Part shown: positions 32,165 to 42,766 of the stretch, in pieces | Layout: each line of letters starts with the position of its first letter | Position numbering within the stretch: position 1 is the stretch's first letter | The notes under the pieces: model-generated | What the model was told of the DNA's origin: nothing | The model's database searches: none | Seen by the model: only the letters and a program-made list of their open reading frames with translations | Program-made: the position numbers and the translations under genes | Assembly (NCBI GenBank): GCA_937625935.1 | Contig: OW569394.1 | Location: 186,001-250,000, forward strand | Direction: 5' to 3' | Length of the DNA: 64,000 nucleotides | Origin: Tetramitus jugosus | Lineage: Eukaryota > Heterolobosea > Eutetramitea > Acrasida > Vahlkampfiidae

Positions 32165-35089
32165 ATGGCAACAATAAACAACAGAAACCTCTCACTCACT
32201 CCTTTGGCGCCATTTTTATCAGCTGAGCCGTTGGACCAGTTTACGCCCTCCTCTCCTGAGTGGATGAGCCAAATGCAAATTAATTTCAAGAGCATTGAAG
32301 TGAGCAAGGAGATGATGTTGCCATTCATCTCAACCACAAACAACACCTCCAATCATGATGAAACAAGGTATTCCAACAAACGGAAGATAGGTTCGAGCTC
32401 TAACAAGCGGAACTCGACTGTTGTCGTACCTAGAACGACATCCATGAGTCTGAAGATGACCAAACTCTCTCCTCTGAATTCTCAGGAAGCCATAGTGAAC
32501 GAAAAGGTTGTTTCCATAGAGAAGACGCTTCGATCGCTCCAGAAACACCCAGACAACACTGAAAAACATTCAAAGTGTTTGGAAGCGTTAGTACGGACCC
32601 GAGAGGCATGGTTCATGAGTGAGATGCCACAAATCAAGGAACTTGTTCACCAGTGCTTGTGCAAGGTGGAAATTACTGAGAGAACAGAGTACATTCAAGC
32701 ACTATATCATATCATTGAAATATGTAGTAAGAGTTTAATGCTACGGAATTCGGCGGATCAATTCATTCGATTAGACAGTTATCTGGAACTGTTTTATTGC
32801 TTTAGTCTCATCTTTAAAGTGAATGGAACTGGTTCCTTGGAGCTTAAAGCACGTGTGTTAACTGTAGGTATTCCCAAATTCTCACGCTTGTTCTCTATGC
32901 TTAGCACTGCTTACTTTTTGTTCAGACAATATCTATTTTAGTTAAGAGTGAAGCACTGCAAGATATTCTATATGATTTATTGTCGATACCGACATTTGTT
33001 GATGCGTTGGATGAGGAGGTATCTGGTTTAGCTTTGAGTTTTCATGAACCGAGTGACTACTTTCAATTATTGATCAAAGTTGTGAGACAAATGACACTCT
33101 ACAGTAGTTTTTGTGATATGCTCTCAGAGAAGGACACATTATCTGTTCTCGTATCCATCATTGAAAGAGTGACGTCTTACGACAATCTCTACAATGATAT
33201 GATTGATGTTATATGGAATATGATCGAACAGGTTCCAAGTGCTCGGAGGTCACTCTGTACAATGGAAACGATTCAAGTCCTATACTCAACGATTCATGCC
33301 TCTATTTCGAATGGGGTTCGATTGAAGGACAAGGAACTTCGAAATGATATATTGTTGGTATGTTCATGTACTTTAACTCTACTTTGTCCTGATTGTGCAC
33401 TCGCGGATCTAATTCTATTGAATTCAGTTATCTTCCTATCTTGCTCAAGAAACATCTGCGCAACCATTATTCTTAGAAAGTGGATTCCTCGATTATTTAT
33501 GCTACCGCTCCGTATCCAATGAACAAGAAGGTGTTTCAATAGATGTTAAGCAAATGAATTCAGAAGAGAACTTTGAAATGAAGAAAATTATGTGGAACAT
33601 TTTGTTCTTTCTGTCATTCAATAGCGAGTGTTTGACCTCAATTATCGAGAATAACTTTGTGAAGACGCTCATTCACTACCTAGACGATGATTTCATTCGA
33701 GCTGGAACTGCGATCTCATTGTGGAACCAAAATCAATTAATCGAATTGCAATTATTATCTTTGAAGATGCTGTTCTACTATTGTGTACAATCGAACGACG
33801 AATTTGCTCAGAATAATGGGTATCGAGTATGTTTAAAAATCGCAGAATCTACGAATCAAGCCGAATTGTTCACCGCTTCGATGAGTGTTCTATTAAACGC
33901 GTGTACCACTCCTCTAGGAGTAGAGTATCTATCGAAAGAGAAAACATTAGAAACAATGTTAGAGATAGCTACGAATAGCTCATTACCAATCTATTGCAGA
34001 AGTGACGCATTGCATATTATTAGCTCGTTATGCAACAATGATAATCATAATAAGACCGCTTTTCACTCGCATGATGGAACGACAAGATTGCTATCTCTCT
34101 TTGAATCTGACAGAACACAAGATGATATCTTAATTGTTTTGATTGACTGTGTATGGTCTTGTATTTTATCCGATGAAAATAGTGAACGACAATTTGTTTC
34201 TCATGATGGGTTGTACAAGATGATAAAGGTTCTCGAGTACGGAGGTCAAGTCACTCAACTCCCTCTTTTAAGTTTGCTCATCGAATTTATGAATTTAAAT
34301 AACAGTATCGTGGATGAAGTAGGAGGATGGAAGAGTGTTGAGACAAACGTAACGCTACCTCAACTCCTCATACGACTATGGAACTCTGTATATATTGATA
34401 AGAGTGAAAGTTCTCAATTGGATGATAGTGGAGAGTTTCCAGTTCAAACAAATTCAGTTGTTCAAACACCTACAATCTCCTCGCTTATTCCCGCGTTCAA
34501 TTTAGAACTGAAGCGAAGAATATATCACATGTTTCGCTTGTTTGGTCAAGATAGATCGTTTGATTCCCTGTCGAAGGATGATCGGATAACATTGGAAACA
34601 ATATTGCAATTCGACAATTATCTCATTGAAGGTGAATGGAATCGAATCTACAAAGAACTAGAAGAGGAGCAAATACGACCAACGACACCTGATCAACAAT
34701 TGATTGACGAAGTATTCCACAATAGTAAGCAGCGAGAGGAACAAAAACAAATGAACATTGCTGTTATTGAATCTAATGATCGATCACGGAAGAGCCAAGA
34801 AGAATCCAAATTCTATGATACACTTCAAATTAACAAGAAGGAAAAGAAGACGTTTACAACGGGTCTCAGTGTCATGGAAATTAAGCTCCGTCGAGCAAAG
34901 ATGTTGAACAACTCTTCGACTATGAATTTGTCCGAACCGGTGCTCGATCTCAAAGCACTTGACTTGAAAAAGGATGAGACATGGAGTGCAACTTCCAGCT
35001 CGCAAACGATGTCCATACTTACAACTCTACCTGGTTCCTCCATTAGGGAAAAGATTGCTGCGAACTTGCAAAAGTCAGCTCGGAATTAA
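32165..35089 (+). CDS. CFAP69: CFAP69-like ciliary central-apparatus ARM-repeat protein, three exons
   Basis: Exons are 32165-32863, 32926-33357 and 33428-35089. The introns are 62 and 70 nt (GTAGGT to TTCAG; GTATGT to TTCAG), both phase 0. The product is 930 residues, close to animal CFAP69 at about 940. An ATG at 32081 would add 28 residues, and the start is not decided. Joining the exons restores armadillo-like helices and family landmarks in order: LRNDILLLSSYLAQE, FEMKKIMWNILFFLS, a D-C-V-W-S-C-I-L element, LPQLLIRLWN, then LKRRIYHMFRLFGQ and LIEGEWNRIYKELEEEQIRP. The last two match the strongest part of human CFAP69 as I recall it. CFAP69 belongs to the central-pair apparatus of motile cilia. 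In an amoeboflagellate it would be needed in the flagellate stage. Confidence 0.85.
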
Positions 35090-35445
35090 CTCTTTTTGAT
35101 CCAATGATCCTAAATAGAGTAAGAAAATGTCTCGATTTCTCGCGCCATCGATGAGTAACCGATACGCACTACTGTACTCGAATCCTTCCAAGGGAAAGTA
35201 ATCGTTCAACTCGGACAAATTGAGAAGTATCCTGCCTTTTTGAACGAGTTTGAGCCTAAATAAACTGTGCTCCCCATCACTCCTTTCCTGTTGTTCAGTG
35301 AGAGACACTTAAAGAATGTCCCTCAGTGAGTCACTCACTACTGCAAGTTGTTCATTCCATCTCGGAAGAAGCAAAAACCAAGATCATTCAACCTTTACGG
35401 TTCGTTTAACCTTGATCCAAGATTTTCTGTACATTCTTCTCCCTC
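35090..35445. other. Intergenic, with a possible small antisense exon
   Basis: Upstream promoter space for the EF-hand gene. On the minus strand 35075-35305 is open and reads rather protein-like (FRLKLVQKGRILLNLSELND, then YSSAYRLLIDGARNRDIF), overlapping the last 15 nt of the CFAP69 gene. It has no ATG of its own; a TAA lies just upstream, within a possible TTTAAG splice acceptor. I do not call it a gene. Confidence 0.3.
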
Positions 35446-36771
35446 ATGAACCAAGACTGCCAACCGCTGAACAGAGAAGGAACGAGTACAAGTCGGATAG
35501 GAATCGTTGAAGTATTTCGAGAGAGTGACGAGGAAGATGAATTGATCGTTATTGATCATCATCTCTCTTCTTCCTCGCATTCGTCGGTGGTTGTGATGGA
35601 ACATGCGATGTTGAAAGAGATCAAGTCATTGAAGCAAATCGTTGCTGATAACCACAAGAATCAAGACTATAGTAGAGCCGAACTCTCTTCGTCTTTATCA
35701 TCTAAGTCAACCTCTGATGAGAACAGGTCTCAAAACTCTAAAGAGAGAGACTATAGTCAGACCATAAAGAACCTACCAAACCTGTCAAATCGGACAAGTC
35801 ATCGAAAGTTACATACCTCCTTGTCAGTGAACACTACTAACTCAGTGCCCCGTCCTTCTACTGCCTCTATCGATGCAGTATCTACCTCTAAAGTGTCTTC
35901 CTCGTTTGAATCACCAAGAAGTGATGACAATGCAGTTGATTCAACAAATGAAGATGATCAAATCCTAATGCAAGTGTTTGATGTGTTTGACACCAATGGA
36001 GACGGTGTGATATCGATAGCTGAACTACAAGATGTACTACTACGGTTAGGCAATCGAGTACATGATAGAGAGTTGGCTTTCATGATCTCCGAGTTGACCC
36101 AAAATCAAACTTCGCACTTGACACCCAATGACTTTAGAGAATTGATGAGAACTCCAGTGAGTCGATTGAAGCGCAATCGAGTCCACGTTGATCAACAACT
36201 ACAAGAAGAAGATCCTTCTAGTATGATTGATGGACGGAGGAACAGTTATCCTCTTCAACAAGGGAAACGTATAGAAAATAATAGGAGACATTCTATCATT
36301 GGGGCTCTCTATCTGCGGAGGCATTCGAGGAGTATCCGCTTTAACAGAGGATTTTCAAAGGCCAACCTCAGTAAGTGGCCACTGATACGGCTCATGAGAA
36401 GGATGTTTGGAAAATCTACTTGTTCAGCTGATGGCACTGAGCAACAGGCAGAATTAGAGATAGAACCACAAAGCCCTCAACCAGCAATTGATCCATCGTC
36501 TCATTCCTCCTCCTCCCTCGTGGATCAATCAAATCAGTCTGTTGTTCAATCTGCAAAGGACAAACGTAAGGAAGACTTACTAACAGTGTTCAAAGTGCTC
36601 GACGGTAATGGAGATGGCGTCATTAGCATTCACGAAGTACAAAACATTGTACAGAAGCTAGGTTTACAACAAATTTTGTCCAAAGTCGAACTGCAGGAGT
36701 TGTTTGACAGTGTTGATTCAGATTACGATGGATGCATCACCTTTCCTGAATTTCGTAAACTAGTCGAGTAG
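35446..36771 (+). CDS. EF-hand calcium-binding protein with two EF-hand pairs
   Basis: This 441-residue protein starts at ATG 35446. Residues 1-165 are Ser-rich and probably disordered. An EF-hand pair at about 170-245 has one intact loop, DTNGDGVISIAE (182-193), and one lost loop. A basic linker at about 245-330 holds RRHSIIG, RRHSRSIRF and RLMRRMFGKS and could bind membranes or kinases. The second pair at about 370-441 has two intact loops, DGNGDGVISIHE (386-397) and DSDYDGCITFPE (424-435). Calmodulin-like pairs usually open on calcium binding to grip a target helix. The paralogue at 60020-61465 shares the order disordered tail, EF pair, basic linker, EF pair. It is likely a calcium sensor; no partner can be named. 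Confidence 0.85.
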   Translation: MNQDCQPLNREGTSTSRIGIVEVFRESDEEDELIVIDHHLSSSSHSSVVVMEHAMLKEIKSLKQIVADNHKNQDYSRAELSSSLSSKSTSDENRSQNSKERDYSQTIKNLPNLSNRTSHRKLHTSLSVNTTNSVPRPSTASIDAVSTSKVSSSFESPRSDDNAVDSTNEDDQILMQVFDVFDTNGDGVISIAELQDVLLRLGNRVHDRELAFMISELTQNQTSHLTPNDFRELMRTPVSRLKRNRVHVDQQLQEEDPSSMIDGRRNSYPLQQGKRIENNRRHSIIGALYLRRHSRSIRFNRGFSKANLSKWPLIRLMRRMFGKSTCSADGTEQQAELEIEPQSPQPAIDPSSHSSSSLVDQSNQSVVQSAKDKRKEDLLTVFKVLDGNGDGVISIHEVQNIVQKLGLQQILSKVELQELFDSVDSDYDGCITFPEFRKLVE

Positions 36772-36848
36772 TATACTGTTTGCTCTCTCTTTCTTCTTGT
36801 ATCGTCCCCTTCTCCCCAAGGAAAGAGCAAGTGTTCTCACATGTAAGT

Positions 36849-37559
36849 TTACTGAAGGGTGTATCTGGCCAACACAAGTACAATGATGGAAATAGCGATC
36901 ACTCCTGCGTAATATTTCTTCTTGGAAGCACCTTCATTCAATTTTTCCTTGTTCTCCTTCATTCGTTCCATGTCCCTCGGAGGTGTTGCATCAGTTTTGT
37001 TGAGTTGCTCTGACGGCCCAACGGCTTTATTATGTCCAGTACTAGTACTTTGGATGGGAGGTACCTCTCTTGAGCATTCGTCAAGTGATGATGGAACAAC
37101 ATCCTTGGTCTGTCCATCATCACTTCCTGAGCTTTCTGTGTCTTCACTAAACAAGTGAATGATGCGTTTTTTGACCTGATGAAGCAAATTAAGTCGTTTT
37201 GTTAAGGGCAAAAGAACTTTGACATCTTTTTGATGCCTCCTTTGAAGTACTTCACCTTGAGCAATGTCATTATCCACTTCTGCTAACATGAACAGTTCAG
37301 TCAAGTATTTTTCAGAAGAGTCAACCATACCCCTCTTGGTTTCCTCATCTATATCAGTAATGTTGTTTTCTTGTATAGCCTTTTCTGTGCTCATGAGAGC
37401 CAGTTGCTTGAGTGAATATTTCTGTCCATTTTTCCCTTGATAAGGTTGACTGGACACCTTTGCAAACACTCCTTCGACCCAGATGGATAGTTCATCATTG
37501 GATGATAGTTTAGAGCCGTGGGTTTGTTGTGGTGGCTTTCTTGCCTTTCGATTCTTCAT
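36849..37559 (-). CDS. Hypothetical tail-anchored protein, member of a tandem pair
   Basis: I do not recognise the family. This 236-residue protein starts at an ATG (37557-37559). Residues 1-18 are basic. Residues 20-140 are mostly helical and contain SIWVEGVFAKV, a DIDEETKRGMV block and KRLNLLHQVKKRI. A Ser/Asp-rich linker follows, and the last 20 residues (YYAGVIAISIIVLVLARYTL) form one membrane segment ending at the stop, the layout of a tail-anchored protein facing the cytosol. The next gene (37784-38242) encodes a shorter relative with the same helical core and no anchor, so the two arose by tandem duplication. The likely site is the ER or outer mitochondrial membrane. Confidence 0.7.
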   Translation of the reverse strand: MKNRKARKPPQQTHGSKLSSNDELSIWVEGVFAKVSSQPYQGKNGQKYSLKQLALMSTEKAIQENNITDIDEETKRGMVDSSEKYLTELFMLAEVDNDIAQGEVLQRRHQKDVKVLLPLTKRLNLLHQVKKRIIHLFSEDTESSGSDDGQTKDVVPSSLDECSREVPPIQSTSTGHNKAVGPSEQLNKTDATPPRDMERMKENKEKLNEGASKKKYYAGVIAISIIVLVLARYTLQ

Positions 37560-37783
37560 ATTTTATTGTTGTTGAGCACAGAATTGTCTTTTTGGTTGGT
37601 GGGGTTGCTCCTTTCAACGAACTCGTTGATGTATTATCCTTTTTCAGCTTTGAAGGAAGGGAAATTCTTCTCCGAGCAAGCTACAGTTTTTGGGAAAAAT
37701 GTGCCACAGTGGAACAAGAACAGTTTATTCAGAATAGTGTGAAACTTGTTCATTGTACCGAGTAACCTTATTGTTGCCCTTTG

Positions 37784-38242
37784 TCATTCTTGATCTTCCG
37801 TTTGACCAACATCTTCCTCGTCTCCAACCTCTTCATCACTCACCTGATCCTCATTGTCACCAAAGAAGGATTCGATACGTTCTCTGACCTGATGTAGCTT
37901 CTTGAGTCTTTCCGTGATGAGTAACCGATCTTCCTTCTTCTCTTTCTTTTGATGTAATTCCTGACTTGCTGTAGCGAGATCACCATCAATCTCCCTAAGC
38001 ATAAACTCCTTGGTAATCTGGTTTTCAGAAGCCTCTACCATATCCCTCTTGGTTTCTTCATCCATATCCATCATGTCATTATCTCTTATAATGGCTTCTG
38101 TACACAACAGAGCTAATTCTTTGATTGAAAATTCACCACTACCATTCTCACCACTGTGACTTTGACTGTGTACCTTTGCATACAATTCCTCTATCCAGTT
38201 GGATACGTCGTCATCATTGGATATCTTGCTATTCTTCAACAT
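37784..38242 (-). CDS. Hypothetical soluble paralogue of the adjacent tail-anchored protein
   Basis: This 152-residue protein starts at an ATG (38240-38242). It shares with its neighbour the order ISNDDDVSNWIEELYAKV, MDEETKRDMVEASE and ERLKKLHQVRERIESFF, matching SIWVEGVFAKV, DIDEETKRGMV and KRLNLLHQVKKRI. It ends in an acidic tail (DEEVGDEEDVGQTEDQE) where the neighbour has a linker and a membrane anchor. The two genes lie head to tail on the minus strand, about 220 bp apart. The family and function are unknown. The conserved D-E-E-T-K-R block and the charged helix are the parts worth searching. Confidence 0.7.
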   Translation of the reverse strand: MLKNSKISNDDDVSNWIEELYAKVHSQSHSGENGSGEFSIKELALLCTEAIIRDNDMMDMDEETKRDMVEASENQITKEFMLREIDGDLATASQELHQKKEKKEDRLLITERLKKLHQVRERIESFFGDNEDQVSDEEVGDEEDVGQTEDQE

Positions 38243-38521
38243 GTTGTTCTTTGCAACAGCAGCAGCACACAGAATGAATGATTTGGATGTTTCCTTGTTT
38301 TGTTGTAGGGGCCAGACAAAGAAATACCTGAAACAGGTGATGTGTTTGTCAACAACAACTGTCCGGGGCGGACGACCGTTTCGACGAAACTATCCTAAAG
38401 CCAAATCCTTTTTTTGAATTCCCGTTACAAGAACAAAGCATTGTCCCAGAGTGGTTCAAAAGGTCAAAAAAAAAAAGCAAAGTTCAACCAAGTTTCAAAT
38501 TGAGAGAAAACCGAGACAGAC

Positions 38522-39271
38522 ATGATTATCCAGACAAGCAAGGTCATCTTGGCAGAAAAAAAAGAGGATTCTTTCAATGATGAATTCCCAGATGAAACAA
38601 GAGACGAGTTCCTTCAAATGGCAGACTCGCACAAGTACGTTTCCAAATTGGAGCGCAAGGTGAAAAAATTGAGAGAAAATCATGTGGATCGCGTCTTGCG
38701 TCACGAACAGGAACAGTTGACAAGGTATACAGGAGCGGAAAATTTACTAAAGGAGTTGGAAGAGGAATTGGAAGTGGAGCCTGACAAGGAAAATGAAAAC
38801 TTGATTGAAAGTGATGAACAGGCCGATGATAGGGATCATGAAAAGGTACAAAACGAAGTGAAGCAACAAGAGAATGAAGGTCACAGTGAAACAATTGATA
38901 GTAAAATGAATGATTTATCGTTGGATGATTCTCATGAGAAAGCTGCAGCTTCAGAAGAAGAAGAACAGGAAGCAGAAGAAGAAGATGAACAATTCAGTGG
39001 TAGCTTTACAATGAAGAAGGGGATGGTAAAGAGAGCTTATGATTTGAATACTGGTGAATTGAAAGAGCTACCAGAAGTCTCTGAAGGAACGAACAAAGAA
39101 GATCAAGATCACGACGAAGAAGGTTTGAGTTCTCATGAAGAAATGAGTGATGAGGAAGAGGATGACGATAGCGATTATGATGAACAAGCACAGTATCAAT
39201 CCTACTACGAGGAAGACGAAGACGATTATGAGGAAGAGGAAGAAGATTACGAAGGTGGAATCCTCGTCTAA
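38522..39271 (+). CDS. Hypothetical acidic coiled-coil protein
   Basis: This 249-residue protein starts at ATG 38522. Residues 35-85 are a charged helix likely to form a coiled coil (KLERKVKKLRENHVDRVLRH, then LLKELEEELEVE). From residue 85 on the chain is dominated by Glu and Asp and ends in DDYEEEEEDYEGGILV. A short less acidic island (SGSFTMKKGMVKRAYDLNTG) near residue 160 may be a binding motif. Acidic tails of this type occur in histone chaperones, nucleolar proteins and ribosome-biogenesis factors. No family can be named. The CDS is intronless and diverges from the 37784-38242 gene. Confidence 0.65.
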   Translation: MIIQTSKVILAEKKEDSFNDEFPDETRDEFLQMADSHKYVSKLERKVKKLRENHVDRVLRHEQEQLTRYTGAENLLKELEEELEVEPDKENENLIESDEQADDRDHEKVQNEVKQQENEGHSETIDSKMNDLSLDDSHEKAAASEEEEQEAEEEDEQFSGSFTMKKGMVKRAYDLNTGELKELPEVSEGTNKEDQDHDEEGLSSHEEMSDEEEDDDSDYDEQAQYQSYYEEDEDDYEEEEEDYEGGILV

Positions 39272-39539
39272 GCAATGTAAGATAAAACTTAGGATCAAGT
39301 GCTGAAGTTGATGTTTTTTATTTTGTTATCATATAAGTTACAGTTATTATTTTGTTATCATCATCATACTCACGTAATTTTGCTATTATCCCAGACATGT
39401 TATTGGATATCTTCTACTGCCATCGTTCAATTGAATTTGGCTGGTTTTGCCAGTCAAACAAATGCTTCAGGAAACAGTTGTCTGGGATTCTTTTCTTACT
39501 TGTTTGATTATTGTTATGTATTGCTTCTTCATCTGCTTA

Positions 39540-41552
39540 TTAGTTGTTGGTGTTAAGGTCAAATTGTTTGCTCAAACCTTGTTGAACAAGTTCCTTTTCA
39601 GCTTCGCTCGACACAACAATCACAGCCTTCTTCAATGGCTTCTTTCTCTTCTTCTTTGATGCTGTTTCTTCTGCGTCAAACTCTTCCACATCTTCAGCTG
39701 AACCAACACCATAATCTGGTGTCACAGTGAATCCAGTGTCCTTCATAAACTTGGAAATGGCTTGAGCAAGCAAAGAACCAACCAATTCTTGATTCTTTGT
39801 GTCATTTTCGTCCAACTTGAGCTTCTTGATGTACATTTGCTCCAAGATTGGCAATCCCAACAAGGAAACATCATCGTCCTTTTGAGCAGAGACCAACAGA
39901 GCAACGTACAATTCGATCAAATTGTCAAAACTGAGTTTTTGAGCTGGAGCAGTTTCTTCGTCACTCTTTGCTTGATAAACAAAGGTGGTAGCTTGATAGA
40001 CAATTGGTTCTTCAATCGTTTTGCCAAATCTTGGTGAAGACAATTCCTTGCCTCTCTTGGCTTCGACTCTTGGCTTCTCAACCTTGGTATCAGCCTCATA
40101 CTTCTTCGTAACCAACAAAGTATCTGCAATTGCATCAATTTGTGCAATAGAAACTCCCTTTAGACCTTGTTCGTTGACCACAACGTCCAACAATTGCTTC
40201 TGTTGCTTATTTCTGACTGCACATTGCGCAAACAAGGAGAAAAAGTGTGTAATCACGTCTTTGGCGTCCTTTTCGTTGCTTTCGTCAACAATCACATTCT
40301 TGAATCGATAAAATTCCTCTTCTGGTTCAATGTCGGCCAAGTACAACAACTGACCTTCCTTGTCAATGAATGAAAAACGTCCCTTGCCACAGTAGAAACC
40401 AGTGATGCCTTCTTCGTTATTCAATGGATGAAGACCAAAGGTATGTTGTTGCAATGAGTCATAATCAAATTGAATAAACTCGTTAGGAACAACCTTCCAC
40501 ACTCCACTCTCGATATCGTCCTTCTTTGTTTGAATTTGCTTGTGTCTTCTGAGCTTCTCTCCTATTGTAACACAACAAAAAAATTGTAAAGTGTCAGGAA
40601 AATATGTCACATGTCAAAAAAATTTTGTGATCGAGTCGATACACAAAAAAAATCGTGAAAGATACACACTTGCAGTCTTGTCCTTTCTCAAATTCTTTCG
40701 CAACACATTGGCATCATTCTCAGCCAAAAACTGTTCTTCTTCTTCAGTCAATGGTCTTGGTTCTCTCTTGACCTTAATTGCCTTCTCCTTTTCAAACTTC
40801 AATGCCAATTGTTCTTCAGTCGGTTGTGGAACCAATGAGAAAGCTCTCATGTGATCCCAGATTTTTGCGCGAACATGACGCGAAACAACCAACTGCTTGC
40901 ACGTGTTTGGAGCATTCTTTTTCTTTGCGGCGGCGGCGGCGGCGGCATTTGTGCCCTGAGACCGTTGTCTCATGAGCTCCGTCATGTACTCATTTATTTT
41001 TTCCACGTGCTCTTCCTGACAATGTTGTCGGATCGCAGCAGCGGCCAATGGCGCCCAAACGGACAAACTTTGATTTTCAACATTTCTCCATTTTCTACAG
41101 GTCAATGACGCACCGTGCACCAACGAAGAAAGGTCCAAAAAGCTTAAAATGTTGGCGCTAATCTCATCGCCAATTCTTTGCGTGTTTAGCTCTTGTTGTT
41201 CTTTTAGCTCTTCAGTTTCTTCTTCTTCTGAAGCAGCAGTAGGAGCAACAGCAGTGTAAAAAGCATCAAACACACCCAAAGAATGAGGTTTGTGCACCTT
41301 GAATTTCTTGTTACTTTCTTGACTCTCAACAACAACAACGTGGAAAGTAGTGTCTTCCTTGATGGACAAATCCCATAGAGTAATGTCATCTGATGTCATT
41401 GGCACATTCTTGACAATTACCTTGAGCTTGTCTTGTGCAGTCAAATTCGTATGTTCATAAATCTTGTTCTTCAGTGCACCAATAGTAGCACTGGTTTCCA
41501 AATCAATCACAATCGTATCAACAATTGGATAAAACTTTACAAAAATTCTCAT
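39540..41552 (-). CDS. Ubiquitin-like domain plus F-box protein, two exons
   Basis: Two open frames belong to one gene. Exon 1 is 41552-40670, a phase-1 intron spans 40669-40562 (108 nt, GTGTGT to ATAG), and exon 2 is 40561-39540. The product is 634 residues. Joining them reads RKDKTA-REKLRRHKQIQTKK without a break. Residues 1-75 look ubiquitin-like (MRIFVKFYPIVDTIVIDLE, then TIGALKNKIYEHT and LWDLSIKEDTTFHVV). Residues about 125-170 look like an F-box (RIGDEISANILSFLDLSSLV, then SLTCRKWRNVE). An Ala run and a long charged helix follow. Exon 2 encodes a folded part (GITGFYCGKGRFSFIDKEGQ) I cannot assign and a basic tail. F-box proteins select substrates for SCF ligases, and a fused ubiquitin-like domain could dock on the proteasome. 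The role is inferred. Confidence 0.7.
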
Positions 41553-42766
41553 GTTAAAATATTATTTGTTGTTGTTGTTGTTTGCTGTGAAAAGCTGTTG
41601 TTGGTTTTTGAGATGATTTTGGTTAGTTGTTGGTTTTTGGCCCCCCAAAAAAAATTGGTGTTGTTTTTGTTGTTGGTTGTTGATTGTTGGTGGTGTGAAC
41701 AAAATAGCAGCAGAGAGGAGTCGAGGTAAAGAGATGACAGATGACGAGGAGATTGGTGGTGAATAAAAACCAACGGTCGCGATGTCAAGATCGATTCGAC
41801 ACAATAAAGGAAATTTGCAAAAAATTCAACAAAATTTTGTTGTAAAGTAGTGGTGGATGGAGGAGTAAATTTTTGGGTGGGTGTTGGATTGGATGGTGGG
41901 TGTTCAAGTGGGATGGTGTTGAATTTTTTGTTCAGCGACAAATCATGATTGATTGAGACATTTGTTGTTTGTTGAAGCATACAAACGAAAGAAATTGAAT
42001 AGAGTTAGCTCTGTGTGTTGGTTGGGACATGGATCATGATGTTTGGCAGTTGAACTTACCTTGATCTAATATGACTCGAGAATTCAGTGGTTTTTTTCTT
42101 TTTTCCCAGATAGTGGATCGAGCACTGTTCTTCTCTGTGATTCGAGTGTCACCAACAGTCAGTTTCAAGTGGATGAGTTGTGACATTGACACGGTGATTT
42201 TCGCGACAAGTCGAAAATCCGATTTATGGAAAGTGGAGACACCCCGAATACTATGTTTCGTTGCTTCTTGCTTCATGTGAGCTCTTGTGTTGCAAAACGA
42301 ATCGGCAACACCATGTCACCCTGGGAATCACAGAATACAACTTTTGTTCCACTTTTAGAAAACTCCGAGCCTTGGTTCAATGAATCAACATTGAACCTGC
42401 ACGTCACCGTTGTAATGGTCCAATTCACACATTGTAACTATTCTCCGCATTTCTCAGCTTCGAACGGACTTGGCAACAAAAATTTTTATTCGTCGCGATA
42501 CACAACTTCGATCGAATCAGAAAAGAATTGATTTTGTTGTGACCCTTGTTAAAAAACACCATTTTGCATCATCACACTACGCCCTGATCACAGTCACTAG
42601 TCGTCAAAAAAAACAATAACAACGCTTTTCCTTTTCATTGATTTTCAACCCAAAAACAACAACAACTTGTTTGAGAAGAGAAATCATAAAAAAACTACAT
42701 CACTTTTTTGGAGCTTAGAATCTAACTGTTGAAAATAATAACAACAACAACAATTCAATAAGAACC
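41553..42766. other. Divergent intergenic region of about 1.2 kb
   Basis: It lies between the minus-strand UBL/F-box gene and the plus-strand ER-protein gene. The minus strand 41549-41980 is an open frame from an ATG that ends on a TGA overlapping the UBL/F-box ATG (ATGA). Its Thr/Asn/Gln/Ser make-up suggests leader sequence, not a protein. On the minus strand near 42060 a GTAAGT donor-like site follows an open stretch (42061-42276), so an upstream leader exon is possible. Nothing here is called a gene. Confidence 0.35.

Noticed and set aside
32980-33522. Separate gene in the middle of the CFAP69 locus
   Set aside because: It starts with TTG and its last part is intron sequence. Joining through two GT-AG introns gives one CFAP69-like protein.
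35075-35308. Small minus-strand gene overlapping the CFAP69 end
   Set aside because: It begins with GTG right after a TAA. It is protein-like but needs an upstream exon that I could not find.
39540-40610. Separate gene downstream of the UBL/F-box frame
   Set aside because: Its first residues come from intron sequence. Splicing 40669-40562 joins it in frame to the upstream exon.
41549-41980. 143-codon minus-strand open frame directly before the UBL/F-box ATG
   Set aside because: It is Thr/Asn/Gln/Ser-rich with no motif and ends overlapping the next ATG. It reads as leader or promoter DNA, though an upstream ORF effect is possible.
42034-42276. Minus-strand open frame before a GTAAGT site
   Set aside because: No matching acceptor or partner exon with protein-like sequence was found, and neighbouring frames contain stops.
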